Origin: Oopsacas minuta
Taxonomy: Eukaryota > Porifera > Hexactinellida > Lyssacinosida > Leucopsacidae
Assembly: GCA_024704765.1 (NCBI GenBank)
Contig: JAKMXF010000299.1
Coordinates: forward strand, 878,556 to 942,555
Direction of reading: 5' to 3'
Length of the DNA: 64,000 bases
Shown here piece after piece: positions 55,676 to 64,000 of the stretch. A program made the position numbers and the translations under genes. The notes below the pieces were generated by a model. That model was not told the origin of the DNA, made no database searches, and saw nothing but the letters and a program-made list of their open reading frames with translations. Every line of letters starts with the position of its first letter. Position 1 is the stretch's first letter.

Positions 55676-56560
55676 GTATCTTTTGATTTATTATATTTTC
55701 ACACCTCTTCGGAGATGTTATAAAAATACGGCTAGAAAATTCGTTTCTACTAGTATTATAGTTCAATCGGCACGCTGATTAAAAATAGTATATTCTCAAA
55801 ATATAGTATTCAAATTTCCAAATAAGGAGAAGCTTGCTTTCAATGATTATCCAAGGTAATTCGGTCCGCTGATTCCACCTATGAATTTGTCTCCAACTTA
55901 TTGTGAATACTTCCAACACATTATGACGTCGTCTGATTTGTTACTTATTAATTAGTAGATATGTATTTCTCTAGAGCATATTGGGCATTCATGAAGTATA
56001 CCATATATGTGCATTTTCAGGAATGATAGTCAGGGATATCTTCTCATAATGTTTAATCAGAGTATGAGAAGTTGTGTGTGTGTGTACTATCTGTTTCCTA
56101 GAGGAGTTAGATGAGGTTCAAGATTGTCAAGTTATTGTTGAATATTGGCAAAATATGCATCCATAGTCACTACTCTATTTCTGGAATATATAAATATTAT
56201 AAAGACAAACTTTTTTAATGAAAATATTCTTAAATTTGTTTGAAATTTTGTGACCCTAAATGTATTAAATTCAGCTATGTATGCAATTCTTCAGATTTTA
56301 CCATCATATCATATACGCGAAGAGGTTTGAAAGCCGAAACCTCATGAAAGAGGCATTTACGATTTAGGCCCTTATGTAGAATATACTCCCTGTATACAAC
56401 TTCCTATTCAACAATTTTCATATTAAACATATTAAGTTGTAGAGTTTTCAGTCCTTAGATCAAGAAGTCTATGATAATCATCAAGGAAATTTGATTAATC
56501 GTTTATTTGATAGCTGGGGCTGTTAAATTCTAAGAGTTTTAATAGAAAGTAATTGGAGTA
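55676..56560. other. No gene recognised
   Basis: AT-rich without a supported frame or repeat, apart from a short TG run at 56074-56085. Confidence 0.4.
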
Positions 56561-56793
56561 CAGGGTGTCCCATAATTATTGGCCTATTGTGTAAATGACT
56601 ATAACGTTCAAATTTCATTAATTAAATATGCTACTTTGACTAGTCCATAAAGGAAGTCGTTGTATCAAGTTAACTAACTAAATAAGGTTGGTCAATAAAT
56701 TTATGAAAGAAAATTAGACAATTCTACACTATATTAGAAATATTGATGAAATGAAACTAATTGCTGATAGGGCAATAATTATTGGGCACCCTG
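56561..56793. mobile_element. 233-bp mariner-type MITE
   Basis: TA at 56559-56560 and 56794-56795. Ends CAGGGTGTCCCATAATTATT and complement of ...AATAATTATTGGGCACCCTG, two mismatches in 24. The CAGGGTG start is shared with the DD37D elements, so they may have mobilised it. Confidence 0.9.
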
Positions 56794-56889
56794 TATACTC
56801 TGAAGAATCACATTTGAATACGTCAGCAAATATAGAGAGGCCAATGACATCATTGCCTATATTTATCCTAGAGATATCCCGAAAATATC

Positions 56890-57130
56890 GGTACATCTGA
56901 ATTCTTGCGATATTTCGATATGTTTACTTAAATTTCCAGGTCAATCTCGCCACTTTCTAGTCGAATAATACTCTAGCTAAGTTTCAAACTTCAATTAGAG
57001 CAAAATATCGAAAATATCGGGAAAATATTTAAAATATCGAGGAAGATCTTAAATATCGAAAATCTCAGTAAATATCGGTGTATCTTCCTATATTTCTCGA
57101 TATTTCCGATATATCGATATTATTCCAGCC
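56890..57130. repeat. ATATCG-rich low-complexity tract
   Basis: Runs of AATATCGAAAATATCGGG-type text on one side (57002-57070) and CGATATTTC-type text on both sides form imperfect inverted repeats. It lies some 450 bp upstream of the ABHD17 start codon. Confidence 0.55.
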
Positions 57131-57585
57131 CGATAAATCGGTGTCAACCGATGCTCACTGCTATCTTCTGGCCAGACAACCTCCCTGTAGCCTAGATAAG
57201 GCAAAGATCAAAATTAATGAAGGAAGTTTTCTAAGCGGAATTTGTAATAATGGACAAAATAGACATTTTCCATGGACATTCACGTCACAACCGTTGTTCT
57301 ACCCGATTGCTTATTTTCCTTGGTCGAATAAGTACCAATCGATAAATTTGATTAGTCCTACGAATGTCTCTATCTTTCCGTAATTGGCTATTTTCATAAA
57401 TTGTCTTCTGTGAAATCGGCTTGCCAAATAAGCCTTTCCTTTCCTTTGTTTAATTTATCTTGATATCCCCAGCTATCTCTCTCGTTCCTCTATTTGCAAG
57501 CGCTCTGCAAAATGATGCTGAATCTACCTCATATATAGTTACTACTTATTTTCTTTGTATCTTTTGCTTTAGTTGTATTTTCAAA

Positions 57586-57815
57586 ATGAATTCTTTGTCA
57601 TTTTCTGATTTTTGTTACTTGTTTTGTTGTCCCCCTTTTCCATCGAGGATAGCTTCTAAACTTGCATTTCTTCCACCAGAGAATACTTACACAATTATTA
57701 ATGAAGAAGATGGTACTACTTCTCTTCATTTATCGGATCGTTCCGAATGGCAATATTCTCACAGAGAATTAGATGGGATTGAAGTTTTTCATACTCGTAC
57801 TAGAAATGGAAATCG
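57586..57815 (+). CDS. ABHD17: ABHD17-type depalmitoylase, first coding exon
   Basis: 76 codons and two bases, ending AATCG at a GTAATA donor. The ATG at 57586 starts [20 protein letters not shown], the Cys-rich segment (C10, C14, C15) that is palmitoylated in ABHD17 and anchors it to plasma membrane and endosomes. [17 protein letters not shown] and [20 protein letters not shown] are diagnostic of the family N-terminus; the exon stops just before the usual NRIACMFVRC. The upstream in-frame stretch from 57460 is not conserved. ABHD17 proteins remove palmitate from substrates such as Ras; the catalytic Ser, Asp and His would be in later exons. I found none between 57816 and 64000, so the gene probably continues past the window. 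Confidence 0.88.
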
Positions 57816-58409
57816 GTAATATTTTCCATATGCGATACTCCTTTGTTGAATTATTATAGATACTGCCCCGAATAGCATATATGAATTACTATACTAATCA
57901 TTCCATAATTAATTTTCATATGGTTAGTGAACCACGTTAGGCGATGTCGAATTTTCCCCGCAATTCTGATTCAATTCAGTTAATTATCATTGCTAATGGC
58001 CTAATCTATTTTTGCTAATGGCCTAATCTATTTTTGCGGGTCTACCAACCTCTTGTGAATTTGGACCAGTGATGTTGTTTTTCGATGAAGGTAAATTATA
58101 TATAGACTATACCATAGATTACTCTACTTATGCAGCTTTAAGTAAATTTGTAACAATATATTATCCATTGTCTCTAGCGAAACTTAAGAACTTGCTAACT
58201 CTATTATTACAAATTTTTGACATTTGGTCTAGCTCTCTATATACATCATTTCTTTTATTGACTTTGGAATGATGTTCAAAAATAGCGTTCTACAGTGTAT
58301 CAAATAATGAAATACGTATTTCAAAATATTATTTGCCAAATATATGCCTACTAGACATACATTGACATATTGCCTAAATAATTTGGATATAATGTTTGAT
58401 AATTTCTAC
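57816..58409 (+). other. Start of ABHD17 intron 1
   Basis: After the donor the sequence is AT-rich. AATGGCCTAATCTATTTTTG is repeated in tandem at about 57994-58034. The ORF at 58069-58272 has no similarity to ABHD17. Confidence 0.5.
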
Positions 58410-58890
58410 TAATACGAGCCTTTGTACCAGGTATCCATTATTCTCCATTATTCTCCATATTGACGGCCCTGAGTATTATAATATAGATATATTTGTAACA
58501 GTGTAATTCACAAATGTATATGGCATATATGTTATTGAAATATTTTGTAATTTCAACTTCCTTTGTAGTCGTTTTGAGCAAATCGTAATTATATTTTGAG
58601 ATTTGGCTAAATTGTTTACACATATTCATGAAAACAACAATAAATTTGCATATGATTAGTACTAAGTGTGAAAATCGCATTCTGCATTTTCGATATATTT
58701 AGTCGAGTTTATTGAATTCTATATACTCCCTTGATAAACAGGATGAATATGCGACAATTTCAAAACTGCATACCGTAAATCCTTACCTCGGCAACGGACA
58801 AACAAACAAACAAACAAACAAACAAACAAACAAACAAACAAACAAACAGTCAGACAGACAAACAGACAACAATTGAAATTGAGATTTAAT
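58410..58890 (+). repeat. R1 dispersed repeat, copy D (inverted end plus direct unit)
   Basis: It begins with the complement of the R1 tail (CGAGCCTTTGTACCAGGTAT, then CCATATTGACGGCCCTGAG), followed by an R1 unit in direct orientation (GAAAACAACAATAAATTTGC ... GATATATTTAG). This shows that R1 has inverted symmetry. Confidence 0.7.
58799..58848. repeat. (AAAC)n microsatellite within R1
   Basis: Twelve or so AAAC/CAAA units followed by GACAGACAAACAGACAAC. Shorter versions occur at the same position in R1 copies A and C (ACAAACAAACAC). Confidence 0.9.
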
Positions 58891-58902
58891 AGTATAGTTA
58901 TA

Positions 58903-59921
58903 CAGTAAAACCTCCATTAGGAAACACCTCCGATTAAGGAACATCATTGCTTATGGGACACTTTTTTGAGTTCCGATTTCTCCTATCTTCAACTTTGATT
59001 TCCACTATCTTCAACTTTGATTTCTACCTTCCATTAAGAAACACCTCCCTATAGTGATCGGGCACTTTTTGTGTCCCAAATATCACTTCCCAAAAGTGTT
59101 CCTAATTTGGTGGTGTTCCTTGACAAGTGATTCGCTTTTTACGAGCCTATCATAAACTCTATGAGGTGTATGAATGTTCGTTTGTAAACATGTGCTTTCT
59201 CTTGGAGGATAGGCCCTGACACTGGGATGTTCTGGGATCAGGCTTCAATGAAGCACTCCCACACTTTCTCATTGAGATCTTCGTTTTTAGATTTTTTTAC
59301 ACGTTTAGCAGAATGATGGCAGTTTTTATCGGCCAATGTCTCAAGTTCTAGCTTTCGTTTAGCTACGTGGTCCACAACTGCACGGGAAACGCCAAACTTA
59401 GCGGTAACTGCCCGCTGACTACTTTTTCACCTTCTTTCAATATCTCTAACTTCTGTGAAGTGTCAGATTCTTTTTGGATTTTGTTGAAGACCTTTTGATT
59501 TGTTTTGAGATAGACAGACCAAAGATTTGGACAGTTTCTCATCTTCATACTGATAATACTTTATGTATGTTTACCAGACAATAGGAAATTGCTTCCTTTT
59601 CGGATAAACAATTGTCATTTCAATAATCTGTTGTGTAAAAAACTTAACAAACATCAATCACATTGATCCCTACAAACTGTGAACAAAATACAGCCCACTA
59701 ACTGTTAGGTTGATCCCCACAAATTCTGGGAAACATTTATGTTCTTTAATGGGAGGTCCATATGGATGGCTAAGTGAAATTTTGGACACAAAGGAGTGTT
59801 CCCTATTCACTATAGGGAGGTAGGCATCAATGTTAAAGCATAGCAGAAATCGGGACTTGAAATGTTTCCCTTCAGCAGAGGTGTTCCTTAATCGACGTGT
59901 TCCCTAATGGAGGTTTTACTG
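58903..59921 (-). mobile_element. Pogo/Tigger-like element, deletion derivative
   Basis: 1019 bp. The left TA is at 58901-58902; the right TA appears mutated (AATA). Ends CAGTAAAACCTCCATTAGG and complement of ...CCTAATGGAGGTTTTACTG. Inner blocks AACACCTCC and AGGTGTTCC are also mirrored. It is inserted in R1 copy D. Confidence 0.88.
59220..59548 (-). pseudogene. Pogo-type transposase N-terminus (CENP-B-like HTH)
   Basis: The minus strand gives MKMRNCPNLWSVYLKTNQKV, then (59363-59548) SDTSQKLEILKEGEKVVSGQ, and in another frame FGVSRAVVDHVAKRKLELET and RVKKSKNEDLNEKVWECFIE. These match the psq/CENP-B helix-turn-helix start of pogo transposases (KLEILKEGE ... V.R..V..). The DDE core is absent. 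Confidence 0.75.
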
Positions 59922-59934
59922 AATATATATATAT

Positions 59935-60372
59935 AGAGCATTAAATGAGCGTGGTCCAATTTTGAGGAGCGGGATATGGAGCCCCCATTTATGAATCACG
60001 GGCGGAAAGTTGAGCGGTGCTCTATTTTTAGAGAGCTCGCCCCTATTTAAATTGCGAACAATTTCCAAATTCATTGTTATTCTGCATAAAATTCAGTACT
60101 CTTGATATAAATAGGGGATGTTGGTACACTTTTGTATTCTTTCACAGTTTATTGAATGGTTTGACGTTGCACATTTAGTTTTTTCCCGAATGTACAATGG
60201 TTAATTTCAATCCTGATTACTCAAAATGGTAATTTAATCTGAATCTGAAAGAATGAAAGGAGCGATTGGCGCCCGCTTCATTTGTGCTGGAGCGGTAGCC
60301 CGAGTGTGCTCCTTTTCTGAGTAAGGAGCCGAAGTGGGAGCCCGCTCCAAAACATGGAGCGCTTAATGCTCT
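59935..60372. mobile_element. R4 MITE, copy 2
   Basis: Ends AGAGCATTAAATGAGCG and GGAGCGCTTAATGCTCT. The interior parallels 24859-25645. Flanks are AT-repeats on both sides (ATATATAT versus ATGTATAT), so the target duplication is only suggestive. Confidence 0.8.
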
Positions 60373-60595
60373 ATGTATATATATTTATGTACCAAAGTTG
60401 AAATTGCTCGAACCTAATATCAGTATTCGTGGATAATAGCCTAACCGAATACCATATTATTCGGTTTGGGCCAACCGAATACTGATATTCGTTTGGTGAC
60501 CGAATATTGAACTATTTTGCCAAATATTATTACCTTTATATGCACACATACAGATTAATTGTGTTTCAAAAATCAAGATGTCTGTATATCTATAC

Positions 60596-60815
60596 CAGGG
60601 TTTCTCTACCTATGGTCTTTTAACCAAAATTGACCACAGTGTGATCACAGATACTTTGATATTATATTTTGGGTCAAATTGAAGCTTCATGACCAAACCT
60701 GATCAAACTAGACCAACTTGAGCAAACCAGACCAAACCTGACCAACCTTGATATGGTCAGAAAAAATTCTTTACCGAAAGTGTGGTCATAGCTCAAGAGA
60801 GTTTGAGAAACCCTG
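60596..60815. mobile_element. 220-bp hAT-type MITE
   Basis: Ends CAGGGTTTCTCTA and GAGAAACCCTG. Flanks ATCTATAC and GTTTATAC, 6 of 8 matching. The interior repeats GACCAAACCTGACCAA-like text six times. Confidence 0.75.
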
Positions 60816-60837
60816 GTTTATACTATTGAAAGGCAAT

Positions 60838-61440
60838 CATCTATGTGTATGTTTGTGTATATATGTTGGTATCTCCAGGATTAATTGAAAGAAACTTGAA
60901 GACCCCAGGGCCGATATTGGCATACAAGGCTATTTTGGGCCTGGCTTGGACAATTTCGAGTCTTGGACGAAAATTCACACTTATGACAAAATAACGAAAA
61001 ATCACATTATCAGCTTGAAATTTGCATCACAGCTACCCCTTGATGTGACAAATGTTCTGATGTAGTAATTCTGACCAATAGTTAACTAATTATGATATTA
61101 TTATGTTATTATGACTGTACTAAACATTCAATTTTTTCCAAATTTTGAAAATTTTCAGAATTTCCTAATACAGGAGGCACTAAAGGCTGTGATTGCTAGC
61201 CAAAAGGGATAGCATCTACAGCGTCACCACAGAAGGCTAATGAGTGTAATTTGGTTGAGCATGCGTAATATAATCATAAAATTTAACTATTCTGTGAATT
61301 CGAGGCTAGTAGTGCCGAGTATATTCTGTAGGATAGCGACTAATAACATTAGAAAATTTAGCTTCTTAATTCTTAGGCTAACGCGGATCACCAAGCTGTT
61401 GCGGATCCACCTAACAAGTGAAGCGCGCTAGTTGATATTG
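60838..61440 (+). repeat. R3 dispersed repeat, copy 2
   Basis: Similar to 10985-11600: starts ATGTGTATGTTTGTGTATAT, continues GAGTCTTGGACGAAAATTCA and GTGCCGAGTATATTCTG, and ends AACAAGTGAAGCGCGCTAG. No coding recognised. Confidence 0.65.
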
Positions 61441-62849
61441 AGCTCGAGGGTTGCAAATTATTTGCTATTATTCAAGGAATTATTCATCCAGTAATTTGCA
61501 AAATTACTAATAATTTCTATAGGACAAAATCAGTCGAAACATAGCCTGCTAAAGATTTGGTCTGATCACTGAGTCAATTTTCACTAGACCAGGGATAAAC
61601 GGAAGTGGATATATTTTTAGGGGAAATTCTATAATCGTCGATAATTTGAGACTGGTTCATTTTCACTCGAATAATTGTATTATTGATATCCAAGAATTCA
61701 CTAAAGCCACATTTGTCATGAATTACATATCCACTGGTCGTCACTCACTAGCGTAATTGAGCAGCATGTATTAAAAATCTTTGTCTCTGAAACCATGTAG
61801 AACGTTAATTATTCATCTGTTTAAATATATTGAATTCCCAATAATCTTAAACCGTTTCTGTACCAAATGTATAAAATTTGTCATGATAAAATTGACATTT
61901 TTCTGAGTTATCACACAGACCATGGACGTCATATGTTCTTTGATATCATCTTATAGCACGATGATCGTTACAATTTGGCCAATTCAGCATAACCATTATA
62001 TACCATCCGCCTGACTTACAATATCCTTATAATACATTTTGATGTGATGACTCTTGCCATTATGGACTAATCTTGAATGTGCCCATATATTGCCATTTTT
62101 GAGATTCCGCAATAATTTATGGGTAGCACCTCAAAATATTACAAGGATATGAGAAGTTGGGTGTATAATTTTAATGGCTATCCTGATTTGACCATTATTT
62201 CCTTGTTTATCAAGTTATACGAGGATTTTCACAAAATACGTACGATCCATGGTCTGTGCCATAACTCAGAAACGTTGGAACTTTATCTTATCATTATTTT
62301 ATATTTTGTACAGATAAGGTTTTAGATCATTGTTATTTCATAATTTTGAACATAAATGAATAATTCGCGTTCTACGTGGTTTCAAAAATTGAGCATTTTT
62401 TATACACACTTACCAATTACGCTAATAGATGACATCATTCTGGTCTCAAAATTTTCATAAATATGGCTTTTTTGGATTCTTACATATCAGGAATACATTT
62501 ACTTCAGTTAATTTGTATCATTTCATATTATTCACGATTAATGGGGCCCCTGCATTAGTTCGAATTTGGAAAGTTGTTATAGATCGAATTTGGACAGTTG
62601 CTGTTCGACTGTAATTTCAGACAGTTGGCGTTAGTTCGACAGTACTTTCAGACAGTTGGCGTTAGTTCGGCAGTAATTTTATAGTTTTCATTGGAATTAC
62701 TCGTAGCTGTGAATTATATACTATTATTATTCCATTGAAAATTTGTAGGTATTCTTAAGGTTACGGATATCATTTCGCATACCTTGAGGTATTAGCCAGC
62801 TACAATCTTTCGTCGATTAGTATAAATAATACATAATAATATAATTATC
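61441..62849. other. No gene; short tandem unit near 62590-62680
   Basis: AT-rich. A unit of about 34 bp (CAGACAGTTGGCGTTAGTTC) is repeated two and a half times at 62590-62680. Its consensus resembles pogo-type ends. Confidence 0.4.
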
Positions 62850-64000
62850 AGACAACTCCATGGAATACAAATTCGCAGATTATCGACGCCAGAATGGAAG
62901 GATTTTCAAACTCCAGATGGTCAGAAATATTACAAGTCTAAAGTTAGAGAAAATAATGTTTATCTAAGATGTGTTCTTTACAGAAATGGATGTAATGCTA
63001 TTGCGAGGTTAAATCTAGTCTCAAATATAATTACTCCTGCTATAAACCATAATCATGGCATCATAGAATATCAGTATGACGTCTATGAATTAGAATCAAA
63101 ATGTAAGAATCGTGCACGGAACTCACAGGATAACCTTAGAAAAATTTTCGATGACGTAAATCGTGAAGATGCTGCAGCGTTTCATGTGTCGTTTACTGAA
63201 TGCGAATCCTCAATGTATCGTTCGAGGAGAGAATTGCAACCAAAGATTCCAACATCTCCTGCAGAAATTTCTGATATGTTGCCAAATTTAACATATGGAG
63301 CGTTTTATAGATGTACTGTCTCTATCAATGACCACACGCCTATCATATTTTTCTCACAGAATATCCGAACATTTTACCTCAAATAACCAACATCTAGTTT
63401 GATGGAACATTTTATACCGTTCCAGTCTTTTTACCAGCTTTGGACTATATTTCTGACTGTTGATCGACATGCTTTACCGGGCATACACTGTCTATGACTG
63501 GTAAGAATGAAGAACTATACAAAGCAATACTAATTCACATACGTCAACTTCAACCCACTACATCCATGTCCGATTGGGAAGCTGCTCCTCGTAAGGCTCT
63601 GAAAGAACTCTTTCCTAATATAAACTGTTTGAATGCTGGTTTCATTTTACGCAGCGAATATAGTATAAAACTCAGGAACTGGGACTTAAAGAGAGTTTTA
63701 AAGATAATATAGAAGTTGTAAGATATATACGTCAATTAATTAGCATTCCATTCCTTCCAGCTAGTCTCGTCCATCCAACCTACACACTACTTCAATTTCC
63801 TGCGACTATCATACCTACAGAAGCAATGAAATTGGAGAAACTAAACTTACTTCAAAAAGAGATGGATAACCCATGTGTCAACCCAGAAGAATTATCAATT
63901 TTTGACTCAAAATTTAGACAAATAATGGAGCTGAATTTTACCACGCAAGGCTTAAGGATAGAATTAGGGCTAATCACCCCAGAATATGGAGTTTTATGAC
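62850..64000 (+). pseudogene. FLYWCH-MULE transposase, frameshifted, runs off the window
   Basis: A FLYWCH-type finger opens it: WKDFQTPDGQKYYKSKVR, NNVYLRCVLYRNGCNAIARL and PAINHNHG (Cys, Cys, His, His). Then KIPTSPAEISDMLPNLTYGA and, after a frameshift near 63370, FDGTFYTVPVF (first catalytic Asp). Another frame gives MTGKNEELYKAILIHIRQLQ and MSDWEAAPRKALKELFPNI (second Asp; the DWE motif), then a shift into WFHFTQ-like text. The last part, IPFLPASLVHPTY and LITPEYGV, is open to the window edge. It is a Mutator-like (MULE) transposase with at least three frameshifts. The inverted ends were not located. Confidence 0.85.

Noticed and set aside
58069-58272. Second ABHD17 exon
   Set aside because: The ORF has no similarity to the hydrolase core and lacks convincing splice sites.

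Overview
The window reads as a gene-poor, AT-rich (roughly two-thirds A+T by eye) stretch of an invertebrate animal nuclear genome. The evidence is a spliced cytidine deaminase, an Elongin A homologue, the first coding exon of an ABHD17-type hydrolase, and a dense, nested layer of eukaryotic DNA transposons: Tc1/mariner including DD37D, pogo-like MITEs, hAT, PIF/Harbinger, MULE and Merlin-like. The standard genetic code fits the intact reading frames. I cannot name the species or phylum from sequence alone. No rRNA, tRNA, LTR retrotransposon or CRISPR array was recognised.

Host genes. On the minus strand, cytidine deaminase is split into exon 1 (16513-16716) and exon 2 (2168-2353) by a 14.2-kb intron. 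Further along the minus strand, a small two-pass membrane protein ORF (20668-20904) lies only 98 nt upstream of an intronless Elongin A gene (19337-20569), an operon-like layout. On the plus strand an ABHD17 first coding exon (57586-57815) ends at a donor site; I found no downstream exon before 64000.

Layout. 1-2167: a 1.3-kb DD37D mariner relative, then plain sequence. 2354-16512 (deaminase intron): a Harbinger element with two ORFs, a large inverted duplication carrying an integrase-type H2C2 domain with a mariner and a foldback MITE inside it, a pogo-like MITE, a hAT derivative, a second DD37D element, a foldback element and a hAT MITE. 19.3-20.9 kb: Elongin A cluster. 20.9-28.8 kb: a repeat (R2) present once with a hAT insertion and once without, a Merlin-like remnant, an R4 MITE and R1 repeats. 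28.8-36.3 kb: a third DD37D element split by a 3.2-kb hAT with 8-bp target duplications, then several decayed hAT and MULE pieces. 37.1-38.9 kb: a decayed DDE-type gene with LDATG and DYSWA motifs and an OTU-like tail, which I cannot place in a named superfamily. 39.6-43.3 kb: a BED-finger hAT carrying an inserted mariner. 44.3-48.4 kb: mariner and DD37D remnants. 49.1-49.8 kb: a 20-bp minisatellite between inverted repeats. 50.4-52.7 kb: a complete hAT with an uninterrupted 576-codon transposase, perfect 8-bp target duplication and matching ends, the only apparently intact transposon here. 54-64 kb: foldback and TA-flanked MITEs around the ABHD17 exon, then a FLYWCH/MULE pseudogene running to the edge.

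How it fits together: nearly all recognisable coding outside the host genes is transposase. Insertion order can be read from nesting (hAT in DD37D mariner, mariner in hAT, MITE in mariner, hAT in R1 and in R2). The host genes are short and compact, while intergenic and intronic DNA has been expanded by successive cut-and-paste elements and their deletion derivatives.
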